Shown in pieces: positions 34,577-43,344 of a stretch of DNA of 64,000 nucleotides. Source of the stretch: JAQVCM01 sp040403095. Its GTDB lineage: Bacteria > Bacteroidota > Bacteroidia > Flavobacteriales_D > Crocinitomicaceae. The position numbers and the translations under genes are program-made. The notes under the pieces were generated by a model that did not search any database, was not told the origin of the DNA, and was given only the letters and a program-made list of their open reading frames with translations. Location: NCBI GenBank assembly GCA_040403095.1, contig JBBALI010000003.1, positions 62,001-126,000 on the forward strand, read 5' to 3'. The number at the start of each line of letters is the position of its first letter. Positions within the stretch are counted from its first letter, which is position 1.

Positions 34577-35260
34577 TTATTTCAACACATTCATCCCACC
34601 GTCAACCGCCAAAACTTGTCCGGTAATCCAGCTTGATTTTTCTGATAACAAGAAAGTTACAGCATCAGCTAATTCAGTCGCCGTTCCAACTTTGCGCATA
34701 GGATTTCTTTTCTGCGAAGCTTCAATTTTTTCAGGTGAGTTCAATAATTTTTCTCCCAAAGGCGTGTCTGTCAATGATGGCGCAATGCAATTGACACGAA
34801 TCAATGTTGCGTATTCAGCGGCCAATGCTTTGGTTAATCCTTCAATCGCACCTTTTGCCATTGAAATCGATGCGTGAAATGGCATTCCGACCGCAACTGC
34901 AACCGTGCTCAACAAAACAATACTTGCGGAATCACTGCTTTTTAAATTGGGCAAAAAAGCTTGAATAAACGCAATCGCACCCAAACTGTTAATTTGATAA
35001 TCACGTAAAAAATCAGCTTCACTCAAACGGTGAAAAGGTTTCAAATTGATTGTTCCAGGAAAATATACCAATCCGTCAATTGTTCCTTCGATTTTAGGAA
35101 AAGAATTGAAATCGTACTTTTCGACGGTGTAAAATTCATCGTAGTCAAAGTTTTCTGTTTTGGTGGAAATTCCAATCACTTTGTGACCAGCTTCTTGCAA
35201 TTGTCTAGCACTTTCTTGCGCCATTTTGCTTGATGCACCTGCAAATAAATATGTTTTCAT
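34577..35260 (-). CDS. SDR-family protein without the catalytic tyrosine
   Basis: 227 residues with a Rossmann fold. The nucleotide-binding N-terminus MKTYLFAGASSKMAQ deviates from the usual TGxxxGIG. Ser 118 (LLSTVA) and Lys 136 are in place, but the YxxxK tyrosine position is Ile 132 (HASISMAKGA). The C-terminal IRVNCIAPSLTDTP and GQVLAVDGG are typical of SDRs. The missing Tyr argues against ordinary oxidoreductase chemistry. It overlaps the preceding DUF2805 gene by 4 bp. Confidence 0.85.
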   Translation of the reverse strand: MKTYLFAGASSKMAQESARQLQEAGHKVIGISTKTENFDYDEFYTVEKYDFNSFPKIEGTIDGLVYFPGTINLKPFHRLSEADFLRDYQINSLGAIAFIQAFLPNLKSSDSASIVLLSTVAVAVGMPFHASISMAKGAIEGLTKALAAEYATLIRVNCIAPSLTDTPLGEKLLNSPEKIEASQKRNPMRKVGTATELADAVTFLLSEKSSWITGQVLAVDGGMNVLK

Positions 35261-35613
35261 CTTTTCGATATTTTGTTGTTTGTGATTGTTCGTTGTAAGT
35301 TACATTTGAATCGATTGATCTCAGAAGAACGTGTTTTGGCATGTTTGGTTTTGCAATTTTCGACCCTTTTTCGCCACAATTTGTAACTGCTAAATTTCAA
35401 GTTCTTTTTCATTAACGCTTTCACGTCAGCTTCTTTCAAGCCAAATTGATACTCGATGGCATCAAAAGGTGTTCGGTCTTCCCAGGCCATTTCGATGATT
35501 CGATCAACGTCCAATTCAGATAATTCCGACTTTTCTTCTTCCTCAGCCTTCAAATCCATGTAAGCCATCGGAGAAGGCAAATCACTGTAATAACAATATA
35601 AATCCTCACTCAT
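35257..35613 (-). CDS. DUF2805 (TIGR03643-like) protein
   Basis: 118 residues from ATG 35613, after a perfect promoter at 35674-35681. A TTG at 35643 adds ten residues and is less likely. The core is LDVDRIIEMAWEDRTPFDAI ... FGLKEADVKALMKKNLKFSSYKLWRKRV, a helix-turn-helix-like domain. The C-terminal tail is very basic. Family members often sit beside SDR and photolyase genes. DNA binding is plausible but unproven. Confidence 0.85.
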   Translation of the reverse strand: MSEDLYCYYSDLPSPMAYMDLKAEEEEKSELSELDVDRIIEMAWEDRTPFDAIEYQFGLKEADVKALMKKNLKFSSYKLWRKRVENCKTKHAKTRSSEINRFKCNLQRTITNNKISKR

Positions 35614-35673
35614 TTTAAAATCGTTGTCTAGGTAGAATGACAATCAAAATCCAAAATTGTTCACATTTTCCAC

Positions 35674-35695
35674 CAAATATAAATCCTTACTTTTG
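35674..35695. promoter_or_regulatory. Back-to-back divergent promoters
   Basis: The minus-strand -7 box TATATTTG (35674-35681, for DUF2805/SDR) and the plus-strand -7 box TACTTTTG (35688-35695, for lipB) are six bases apart, so the two promoters cannot be occupied at once. Confidence 0.6.
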
Positions 35696-35710
35696 TAGAA
35701 ATATTTCGCG

Positions 35711-36403
35711 ATGACAACGGTGCACTACAAAAATCTGGGATTGATTGATTACAAAGAAGCTTGGGATTTGCAAGAACAAATTTTTGCTGATAACATTCAA
35801 CGTAAAATCAATTTGCGCAATGGTGTAGAAACACTTCCAACGGAAAACCAAGTACTTTTTTGTCAGCATCCGCATGTGTACACACTTGGAAAAAGTGGTT
35901 CTTTGGACAATTTATTGTTAGACGAAAAAGGACTAGAGACCAATCACGCGACATTTTATAAAATCAATCGTGGCGGTGATATCACCTATCACGGACCTGG
36001 ACAATTAGTAGTTTATCCGATTTTGGATTTGGATTATTTTTTCACCGACATACACAAATATCTACGATTTTTAGAAGAAGCTGTCATTCTCACTTTGGCT
36101 GAATACGGAATTATTGGTGATCGCTATGAAGGTTATACTGGAGTTTGGATTGAACCAGATGGAGAAAATGCACGAAAAATCTGCGCTATGGGCGTAAAAT
36201 GCTCGCGTTGGGTCACTATGCACGGTATCGGATTTAATGTAAATAGTGATTTATCGTATTTTAATCACATAGTTCCTTGCGGAATTGATGATAAAGCTGT
36301 AACTTCCATGCAGAAAGAATTGGGTGTGGCTTTGGATTTTGAAGAAGTTGCAGCAGTTTTTAAAGAAAAATTAGCGCAACAATTTAATTTTCAGTATGTC
36401 TAA
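35711..36403 (+). CDS. lipB: Octanoyltransferase LipB
   Basis: 230 residues. LipB signature RGGDITYHGPGQLVVYPILD (about 87-106), catalytic Lys 163 (AMGVKCSRW) and Cys 190 (HIVPCGI). It moves octanoyl groups from acyl carrier protein to lipoyl domains, and so is needed by 2-oxoacid dehydrogenases such as the E1-containing complex encoded at 17423-19447. It overlaps the next gene by 8 bp. Confidence 0.95.
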   Translation: MTTVHYKNLGLIDYKEAWDLQEQIFADNIQRKINLRNGVETLPTENQVLFCQHPHVYTLGKSGSLDNLLLDEKGLETNHATFYKINRGGDITYHGPGQLVVYPILDLDYFFTDIHKYLRFLEEAVILTLAEYGIIGDRYEGYTGVWIEPDGENARKICAMGVKCSRWVTMHGIGFNVNSDLSYFNHIVPCGIDDKAVTSMQKELGVALDFEEVAAVFKEKLAQQFNFQYV

Positions 36404-37643
36404 AAATCAATCCAAACTACGCAAATTGATTCGTAAATTTATCCGAATCACCCTTTTCACCTTGCTTTTTCTCGTAATTTCTGCCAATTTATTCATCATA
36501 CTTTCTGGAAGATTTTATTTGTACAAAGGCATTGCCAGCACTTATCTGCAAGGCAAAAGTGGCCCAGGAATTTACGACAAAGATGTTTTTGCTTATTCAA
36601 CCATCAAACATTCTGATGAGGTTTTCAAATGGAAGGAATCAAAACCTCGCTTTTCATTGACCGCAGACGAAAAGAAATTCATAGAAAATTTGCAAACTTC
36701 ATCTTTTCTAGTTTTTCAAGGAGATTCATTGATTTTTGAAAAATATTGGGGCGAACACCAAAAAGAAACGGTTTCAAATTGCTTTTCTGCAACCAAAACA
36801 TTTGTCTCTTTATTAGTCGGAATTGCCATTGAAGAAGGAAAAATCAAAAGTTTGGACGAACCTGTTGGAACGTATATTCCTGAATTTAAAGAGGGCGAAA
36901 AAAGTAAAATTACGGTCAGACATTTATTGCTGATGTCGTCTGGTTTGGATTGGGAAGAAAGTGGTAAAAATCCTTTGTCAGACAATGCTGAATCTTATTA
37001 CGGAACTGATTTATATGGATTAGTAACAAGCCAAAAAGCGATTGAAAAACCAGGTGTGAGATTCAACTACCAAAGTGGAAATTCTCAATTGTTAGGTTTC
37101 ATCATTGAGAAAGCGACCGGTGCTGATTTATCGGATTACGCCTACAACAAAATTTGGTCAAAAATCGGAACAGAACACGATGCTTATTGGAGTTTAGACA
37201 AGGAAAACGGCGCTGAAAAAGCATTTTGTTGCTTGTATGGAACTTCCCGAGATTTTGGTCGCCTAGGTAAAATGATTTTGCAAGAAGGAAAATGGAATGG
37301 CAAACAAATTGTGCCGCTTTGGTACATGAAAGAAATGGTAAAAACGCCAGCAATGAAAACCAACGAAGGTGTTCCAAATTATAGATATGGATTGCACATT
37401 TGGACTTTCGCAGGAGGTGCAACGCCAGTTTATTATTGCCGCGGAATTTTAGGTCAATATATTTTGTCAATTCCTTCCAAAAACTTGGTGATTGTGCGCA
37501 CAGGTTCTAAAAGAACGCCAGATTTCGTTTTGCCTGAAAAAATGAAAACCGATCCAGTTTATTTGAAAAAATACGAACGCATTTTAGGACATCCAACAGA
37601 TATTATTCACTACATTTCGATTGGAAAGAGAATGGCAAAATGA
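36396..37643 (+). CDS. Beta-lactamase-family serine hydrolase
   Basis: 415 residues. An N-terminal membrane anchor covers about 18-38, and a class C beta-lactamase/penicillin-binding fold follows. SxxK is SATK (131-134), the second motif is FNYQSGNS (Tyr 225), and TxxVRHLLLMSSGLDW is the usual family stretch. It is probably a periplasmic esterase or peptidase rather than a true resistance enzyme. Translation may be coupled to lipB (8-bp overlap). Confidence 0.87.
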   Translation: MSKNQSKLRKLIRKFIRITLFTLLFLVISANLFIILSGRFYLYKGIASTYLQGKSGPGIYDKDVFAYSTIKHSDEVFKWKESKPRFSLTADEKKFIENLQTSSFLVFQGDSLIFEKYWGEHQKETVSNCFSATKTFVSLLVGIAIEEGKIKSLDEPVGTYIPEFKEGEKSKITVRHLLLMSSGLDWEESGKNPLSDNAESYYGTDLYGLVTSQKAIEKPGVRFNYQSGNSQLLGFIIEKATGADLSDYAYNKIWSKIGTEHDAYWSLDKENGAEKAFCCLYGTSRDFGRLGKMILQEGKWNGKQIVPLWYMKEMVKTPAMKTNEGVPNYRYGLHIWTFAGGATPVYYCRGILGQYILSIPSKNLVIVRTGSKRTPDFVLPEKMKTDPVYLKKYERILGHPTDIIHYISIGKRMAK

Positions 37644-37690
37644 TTGAATTGACTTCAATAATATTCATTTTGATTATCAGATTATCCTTG

Positions 37691-37698
37691 TAAATTTG
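37691..37698 (+). promoter_or_regulatory. Promoter with -33 and -7 elements
   Basis: TTTG (37669-37672), an 18-base spacer, then TAAATTTG (37691-37698), 24 bases before the ATG at 37723. Confidence 0.6.
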
Positions 37699-37722
37699 CA
37701 CTTTATTTGAAATAAAATCAAA

Positions 37723-38133
37723 ATGCGCGAAGAATTATTAGGTCCAAAAGTAGAGAATGTAGCTGTTGCAGTTGTGCAGCAATTGGGCGAAGACAATCAT
37801 CCTATTTACAATACTTATTTGATCAATCTTCGCGACGATATCATGGAAGGAATCATTATCACGAGCAATGGTTATGGTGAAAATGTAGCGACTGGAGAGA
37901 AAATAAAAACCTCGATTTTGCGTCATTGCATGGAAATCCTTTTGCCCAATGAAGCAGCTCGCGTTGAACCAATCATGGAAGAAGTTTTTGGATTGACCAA
38001 CGAATATTGGGTGAGTTTTTGGGTCAACGATACAATGTACGACAAAAAATTCATTTTTCTTCCAGAGACAATTCAAGAAAAAAACATGAAATTGATTCCA
38101 ATTTTAGGACTTAAAGGTATTATCATCCAATGA
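37723..38133 (+). CDS. Conserved small cytosolic protein, unknown function
   Basis: 136 residues, acidic, alpha/beta, no signal or membrane segment. It contains DDIMEGIIITSNGYGEN near residues 38-54 and EYWVSFWVND near 93-102. It looks like one of the phenylalanyl-tRNA-synthetase-neighbour hypotheticals common in Bacteroidota, but I cannot name the family. It overlaps the next gene by 4 bp (ATGA). Confidence 0.7.
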   Translation: MREELLGPKVENVAVAVVQQLGEDNHPIYNTYLINLRDDIMEGIIITSNGYGENVATGEKIKTSILRHCMEILLPNEAARVEPIMEEVFGLTNEYWVSFWVNDTMYDKKFIFLPETIQEKNMKLIPILGLKGIIIQ

Positions 38134-38558
38134 TTCGATTCACCATAATCCTCGCATTATCGATTTTCTTATTGGAAGGTTGTTATGTGCGCACCAAGAA
38201 ATTTTGGGCACGAGAAGAAACGAAAATGCAAACTTGCCGACAAAATTGGACGTATCAAGATTTGAGTCAACCTACAGATGTCAAAATCCTGTTATTCAGA
38301 AATCGCTTGGTTTTTGACCGCGTTTATCCTGCTTTCATTATTGGAATCAACGACCAAAAAGACACGGTTGCTTTTCTCGACAAAGATTTTGAAGGCGTTT
38401 TTGAGGTAAATTCCACCGTAAAAGTCGAGCCTGCAAACTGGACATCTATTGAAAAAGTGGAATTAGATCCTGTTTTTTCTGTTTATCCAAAATCAAAAGT
38501 AAATGATTTTCACTGTGCGGTGAAAGTGGTTTATTATGGGAAGTTTTCTGTGAAATAA
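38130..38558 (+). CDS. Small lipoprotein, unknown function
   Basis: 142 residues. A lipoprotein signal ends at LLEGC (Cys 18), followed by a compact soluble domain with KIL, DTVAFLDKDFEG and PVFSVYPKSK. It is co-transcribed with the preceding gene. I do not recognise the family. Confidence 0.7.
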   Translation: MIRFTIILALSIFLLEGCYVRTKKFWAREETKMQTCRQNWTYQDLSQPTDVKILLFRNRLVFDRVYPAFIIGINDQKDTVAFLDKDFEGVFEVNSTVKVEPANWTSIEKVELDPVFSVYPKSKVNDFHCAVKVVYYGKFSVK

Positions 38559-38662
38559 TATTGCAATTTTATCCATTTTTCCTCTTTTAATTCAAGAGAA
38601 TTGAAAGATTGGACGTTTTCAAATTAATTTTTTTAAAAATCACTTTAGAATTCAAAAATCCC

Positions 38663-38670
38663 TACTTTTG
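38663..38670 (+). promoter_or_regulatory. Promoter of the TetR/efflux operon
   Basis: TACTTTTG matches TAnnTTTG exactly and ends 3 bases before the palindromic operator at 38674. Confidence 0.65.
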
Positions 38671-38673
38671 CAC

Positions 38674-38691
38674 TTTAACCATTTGGTTAAA
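38674..38691. promoter_or_regulatory. Palindromic operator for the TetR repressor
   Basis: Arms TTTAACC and GGTTAAA with a 4-base centre, placed over the expected transcription start. A bound dimer would block the promoter. That the encoded TetR protein binds here is inference from position and symmetry. Confidence 0.65.
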
Positions 38692-38704
38692 CTTTTTGAT
38701 TAAC

Positions 38705-39325
38705 ATGAAAATTCTTAATTCCAATACAGAAGAAAAAATCCTAGACGCAGCCAAAGAAGTCTTTATGAAATATGGTTTATATGGCGCAAGAATGCAAGAT
38801 ATTGCTGACAATGCTGGTATTAACAAAGCGTTGCTTCACTATTATTTTAGAAACAAGGAAAAGCTTTTTGACCAAGTTTTTGAAGGTGCCTTGTCCAAGT
38901 ATTTCGAAAATATGTGGATTTTTTCAGATAAATCAATTCCGGTGAAAGAACGTGTGTTGACTTATGTGGACAAGATCATTGATTTCTTATCAGAATATCC
39001 ACAAATGTCGATGTTCATCATCAAGGAAATAAGTATCAATCCTGAACTTTTTAGAGAAAAAGTGATGTCTTTGAAGAAAGATAAAACCTCTAATTTATTA
39101 GCAGCACTGAAAGAAGGAATTGAAAATGATGAAATTGCATCCATTGAGCCTATCACTTTTATGATAAACCTTCACTCTTTGTGCGCTTATCCCTTTTTAG
39201 CTTCACCGATTTTCAAAGCGATTGTCAATGGCAATGAAATGGTTTGGGAAGATGCTCAAAATCAAAAATTAAAACAATCAGTCAAAGAATTCGTCGAATT
39301 TAAATTAAGTAAAAAAACCAACTAA
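38705..39325 (+). CDS. TetR-family repressor of the efflux operon
   Basis: 206 residues from ATG 38705. The longer TTG form (38609) would run through the promoter and operator and is rejected. The N-terminal helix-turn-helix is ILDAAKEVFMKYGLYGARMQDIADNAGINKALLHYYFRNKEKLF (about 11-54), and the C-terminal helical ligand-binding domain follows. The next gene starts 2 bases later. It likely represses itself and the three efflux genes until a toxic ligand binds. Confidence 0.93.
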   Translation: MKILNSNTEEKILDAAKEVFMKYGLYGARMQDIADNAGINKALLHYYFRNKEKLFDQVFEGALSKYFENMWIFSDKSIPVKERVLTYVDKIIDFLSEYPQMSMFIIKEISINPELFREKVMSLKKDKTSNLLAALKEGIENDEIASIEPITFMINLHSLCAYPFLASPIFKAIVNGNEMVWEDAQNQKLKQSVKEFVEFKLSKKTN

Positions 39326-39327
39326 AA

Positions 39328-40587
39328 ATGAAAAAAATCATTACTCTCTTGATTTTATCGGCAGGTTTTGTCCAAGCGCAAGAAGCAAGTATTCCTTTGG
39401 ATTCTTGTATCAAATGGGCGAAACAAAACTATCCGCTAATCAAGCAAAACAATTTATTATCTGAAAATTCTGCGAATAATTTGCGTTCTATCAATGAAAA
39501 TTGGTATCCAAAAATGTCTTTTTTGGCAAGAGCAACCTATCAAACGGAAGTTGTAGCGTTTAATTTGCCAGGAACAAATTACAATTTTCCACACGATGCT
39601 TATTTGTCAAATGTAAGTCTGGAGCAAACGCTTTACGACGGTGGACAAACTGCACAACAAAAGAAAATCGAAAGACTCAATGCTGATTTCGAAATTCAAA
39701 AAAACGAGGTGGAATTGTACAAATTGATCGAGCGTGTAAGTCAATTGTATGTCAATATTTTACTTACTAGAGAAAATCTCAAAATTTTGAATACTTACAA
39801 AAATGACCTCAACAACAAGCGCAAAAATTTGGCTGTTTCACTGGTGAATGGTTTGGCTTTGCAAAGTAATTTAGATGAACTGGATGCAGAATCTCTCAAA
39901 ACAGATCAATCAATCATTGAAGCGACTGAAAATTTAAATGGATTGTATGAAGCGTTGACAACTTTTATCGCTAAGCCTTTGAATGATAATTCGGTTTTGA
40001 CTTTATTGCCAGTTGGCGGAATTGCAAAACAAGTAAATATCGCCCGTCCTGAAATGAAAATGTTGACCATTCAGCAAGAATTATTGGGTTCAAGATATCA
40101 ATTGACAAACAAAATGGCGTTGCCAAAAGTGGCCATGAATGTGGGCGCAAATTATGGTCGTCCGGGTCCAAATTTCATTAATCAAAACTTGCGTTTCTTC
40201 GGTGATGCTTCTTTGAGTTTGAAATGGAATATCAGTTCACTTTATGGTTTGAGCAAAGAAAAAACGAAATACAACTTAAATAACCAAATGATTGATTTAC
40301 AGCGAGAATTGTTTCTTTTCAATGTAAAAAACGCGATGATTTCTCAAGAAGCACAAATCAGAGCGTTGGAAGAAATGATTTCTAAAGACAAGCAAATCAT
40401 CGAAAAAAGGCACAATGTTACTGTTACAGCCGCCATTCAATTGGAAAATGGAAAAATTACAGTGACAGATTATTTGACTCAACTCAATGCAGAAATGCAA
40501 GCGACTTTGAATCAAAAGATACATGAAGTGAAGTTAATGAATGCCATGACTTCTTACAATACCACGCGAGGTGTTAATCAATTTTAA
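39328..40587 (+). CDS. TolC-family outer-membrane efflux protein
   Basis: 419 residues. A signal peptide covers about 1-17. Two outer-membrane efflux protein repeats follow, with long coiled helices (LNADFEIQKNEVELYKLIERV) and beta-hairpin regions (YDGGQTAQQ). It forms the trimeric outer-membrane channel of a tripartite pump with the membrane fusion protein and MFS transporter that follow. Confidence 0.9.
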   Translation: MKKIITLLILSAGFVQAQEASIPLDSCIKWAKQNYPLIKQNNLLSENSANNLRSINENWYPKMSFLARATYQTEVVAFNLPGTNYNFPHDAYLSNVSLEQTLYDGGQTAQQKKIERLNADFEIQKNEVELYKLIERVSQLYVNILLTRENLKILNTYKNDLNNKRKNLAVSLVNGLALQSNLDELDAESLKTDQSIIEATENLNGLYEALTTFIAKPLNDNSVLTLLPVGGIAKQVNIARPEMKMLTIQQELLGSRYQLTNKMALPKVAMNVGANYGRPGPNFINQNLRFFGDASLSLKWNISSLYGLSKEKTKYNLNNQMIDLQRELFLFNVKNAMISQEAQIRALEEMISKDKQIIEKRHNVTVTAAIQLENGKITVTDYLTQLNAEMQATLNQKIHEVKLMNAMTSYNTTRGVNQF

Positions 40588-40620
40588 TCAAATTTTTTAA
40601 AAAAATAATCAAACGAAATC

Positions 40621-41697
40621 ATGGAAAAAGAACCAAAAAAGAACAAAAAAGTCAAAATTTTCGCAGGAATTGCCGGTGTTTTATTGACTATTGGAATTGT
40701 CTATTTTATCTTGGGCGCCAATTATGAGTCTACAGACAATGCGCAATTAGACGCTGACATTGTACCAATTAAATCGAGTGTTTCAGGTTACATCAAATCA
40801 ATTCATTTCAAAGACAATCAATTCATTAAAAAAGGCGAATTGCTTTTCACTATTGATGATACAGATTTAAGAACACGTGTTGCGCAAGCGGAAGCCGCCT
40901 TGGAAAATGCCAAAGCAAATTTAATTTCGGTGAGAAGCAGTGCCAAAGCGACAAGCCAAAATGCAGATGCCGCAGTTTTATCCTCTTCCTCAAACGAAGA
41001 AAACATCAACGCTGCAAAAGCACGATTGACAAGAGCGCAAGAAGATTTCAAACGCATTAAAAACATGTTGGACGCCAAAGCTGCAACGCAATCACAATTC
41101 GACAATGCGAAAGCAGAATTAGACATCGCGACAGCACAATATGCAGGAACTGTCAATCAATTTAAATCTTCTTCAGCTTCATCTTTGGGAGTTCGTTCGC
41201 AAGCAGAAGCGCAAAGTGCAATGATTTCATTGGCTCAAGCTTTGGTAAAACAACGTGAAGCGGAATTGATTTTAGCACAAACGCAATTGAATTACGCAAC
41301 CGTTGAAGCTCCTTGCGATGGAATTGTTTCTCGCAGAGCTGTTGAAGAAGGTCAATACATCACGATTGGTCAACCTTTGTGTTCAGCAATCGATAATACA
41401 CAATTGTGGATTACAGCCAATTTCAAAGAAACGCAAGTAAGTAAGATTCATCCCGGTCAAGCGGTTGAAATTAAAATTGATGCTTATCCAAATATGAAAA
41501 TCAAGGGAAAAGTACAATCTTACATTGGAGCCACAGGCGCCAAATTTTCGTTGCTTCCTCCAGACAATTCAACTGGAAATTTTGTGAAAATTGTACAACG
41601 TGTTCCAATTCGAATCGACATTACCAATCTTTCTGAAACGGATAGAAAAGTGTTGTTTCCAGGTTTGAGTGCATTTGTAGAAGTTAAAATCAAGTAA
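40621..41697 (+). CDS. HlyD/EmrA-type membrane fusion protein
   Basis: 358 residues. One N-terminal membrane helix covers about 12-30. A biotinyl-lipoyl-like half-motif follows (VSGYIKSIHFKDNQFIKKGELLFTIDD, about 58-84), then a long Ala/Gln-rich coiled coil (about 85-215), the second lipoyl half (APCDGIVSRRAVEEGQYI) and a beta-barrel (LWITANFKETQV). It links the inner-membrane transporter to the TolC channel. Confidence 0.93.
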   Translation: MEKEPKKNKKVKIFAGIAGVLLTIGIVYFILGANYESTDNAQLDADIVPIKSSVSGYIKSIHFKDNQFIKKGELLFTIDDTDLRTRVAQAEAALENAKANLISVRSSAKATSQNADAAVLSSSSNEENINAAKARLTRAQEDFKRIKNMLDAKAATQSQFDNAKAELDIATAQYAGTVNQFKSSSASSLGVRSQAEAQSAMISLAQALVKQREAELILAQTQLNYATVEAPCDGIVSRRAVEEGQYITIGQPLCSAIDNTQLWITANFKETQVSKIHPGQAVEIKIDAYPNMKIKGKVQSYIGATGAKFSLLPPDNSTGNFVKIVQRVPIRIDITNLSETDRKVLFPGLSAFVEVKIK

Positions 41698-41701
41698 AAT
41701 T

Positions 41702-43285
41702 TTGGAAGTTACACTTCAAAAGCCAGCAGCAATCGAGTATCCAACGGGTGCTACCAAATGGATTCTGATTATCACCGCAATTAGTTGCGCGATATTGGAA
41801 TTGATTGACACCACGATTGTAAATGTTTCCCTTCGAGAAATCAGTGGAAGCATTGGCGCCACAACGACTGAAATTGCCTGGGTTGTTACTGCATACGCAA
41901 TTTCTAATGTAATTATCATTCCGCTCACGAGTATGCTTTCGGACTTTTTCGGTCGCAAAGTGTATTTTACTTCTTCAGTGATTATTTTCACTTTTGCATC
42001 TTTGATGTGCGGATTTTCGACCAATTTATGGACCTTGGTTTTTTGGCGATTTGTCCAAGGATTAGGCGGTGGAGGATTGTTATCAACTGCGCAAACGATT
42101 ATCATCGGTTGTTTTCCGCCCAACAAAATCAGTACGGCAAATGCGATTTTCGGAATGGGAATCATTCTCGGACCAACCTTCGGACCAACTTTAGGTGGAT
42201 TTATCACTGATAATTTTTCTTGGCATTGGGTGTTTTTTGTAAATATTCCGATTGGAATTGTGGCCGCCATTTTATCATGGACTTATGTAACTGATAGACT
42301 AGGAGCGACCAAACCGCGAAAGATTGACTGGTGGGGAATATTGTTTTTGGTGCTTTCCATCGGTTCATTGCAATATGTTTTGGAAGAGGGAACTGCCAAA
42401 GATTGGTTTGAAAGTGATGAAATAATTGCTTTGACTCTTGTTTTTGTCTTTGGAATTATTGCGTTTATTTACAGAGAATTATCCATCGATTATCCAGCGG
42501 TTAATATTCGATTGTACAAAAACTACAATCTCGTGATGGGAAGTTTGATGAACTTCATGTTGGGTTTAATGCTTTTCGGTTCTGTTTTTGTTTTTCCGTT
42601 ATTTGTGCAGATTTCTTTGGGCTGGACGGCAACACAAACGGGCGTTTTCATGATTCCTGGAGCGATTTTTACCGCATTTGCCATGCCAATGGTGGGAGCG
42701 ATGCTAGGAAAAGGAGCTAATCCGAAAAAAATAATCATTTCGGGTGTGCTTATGACTTTTGTTTTCTTGATGATGTTGGCATTTTCGTCGCCAGATTCAA
42801 GCGAAAGCAATTTCTATTTTCCATTTGTGTTGCGGGGATTTGGAATGGCGTTTATGATGTCGCCAATCTTATCATTGGCAGTAAACGGTTTGAGCGGAAA
42901 AGACATGACACAAGCCGTAGGATTAGCCAATATGATTCGTCAGCTAGGTGGTTCTGTTGGCATTGCATTGATTAATGTGTTTTTGACGCAGAAAAATGCT
43001 GAAATCCGCGGTTCGATGATTGGGTATGTCAATCAATATGACAATGTAAGTTCTGATAGAATTGCAGGATTGACGCAAAATTTTCTATCGAAAGGTTACA
43101 GTGCTGGAGATGCTGAAATGCTTGCTTACAAAACGATGGAAGGATTGGTTTTCAAACAACAAGCTTTGGTGAGTTACAATCAAGCATTTTTTATGGTAGG
43201 AAGTTTGATTTTAGTCTGTATTCCAATTGTGTTGTTAATCAGATACAAAAAAAGCGAAAAAGCTGGAATGATTTCAGATCATTGA
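41702..43285 (+). CDS. DHA2-family (EmrB/QacA-like) MFS drug transporter
   Basis: 527 residues, 14 predicted membrane helices. Motifs: LIDTTIVNVSL (helix 1), the loop 2-3 motif DFFGRKVYF, WRFVQGLGGGGL (motif B region) and GPTFGPTLGGF (motif C, antiporter signature). The start is a TTG at 41702, since no in-frame ATG precedes the first helix; it lies 4 bases after the previous stop. It is the proton-driven inner-membrane part of the pump. Confidence 0.92.
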   Translation: MEVTLQKPAAIEYPTGATKWILIITAISCAILELIDTTIVNVSLREISGSIGATTTEIAWVVTAYAISNVIIIPLTSMLSDFFGRKVYFTSSVIIFTFASLMCGFSTNLWTLVFWRFVQGLGGGGLLSTAQTIIIGCFPPNKISTANAIFGMGIILGPTFGPTLGGFITDNFSWHWVFFVNIPIGIVAAILSWTYVTDRLGATKPRKIDWWGILFLVLSIGSLQYVLEEGTAKDWFESDEIIALTLVFVFGIIAFIYRELSIDYPAVNIRLYKNYNLVMGSLMNFMLGLMLFGSVFVFPLFVQISLGWTATQTGVFMIPGAIFTAFAMPMVGAMLGKGANPKKIIISGVLMTFVFLMMLAFSSPDSSESNFYFPFVLRGFGMAFMMSPILSLAVNGLSGKDMTQAVGLANMIRQLGGSVGIALINVFLTQKNAEIRGSMIGYVNQYDNVSSDRIAGLTQNFLSKGYSAGDAEMLAYKTMEGLVFKQQALVSYNQAFFMVGSLILVCIPIVLLIRYKKSEKAGMISDH

Positions 43286-43305
43286 TTTTTATTTAGTTTA
43301 TCAGG

Positions 43306-43341
43306 AAAAGCTATTTCAAGTTATTTTGGAGTAGCTTTTTT
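43306..43341 (+). terminator. Terminator of the efflux operon
   Basis: Arms AAAAGCTA (43306-43313) and TAGCTTTT (43332-43339), with T residues following. Confidence 0.7.
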
Positions 43342-43344
43342 TAT

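Noticed and set aside
34552..34583. TTC-spaced tract at the SDR gene end
   Set aside because: Spacing is 7, 6, 8 and 8 bp; it may be a decayed tract but is too irregular to count.
36396..37643. Antibiotic-resistance beta-lactamase
   Set aside because: The SxxK/Tyr motifs also fit the large esterase/peptidase branch; membrane anchor and operon with lipB do not suggest resistance.
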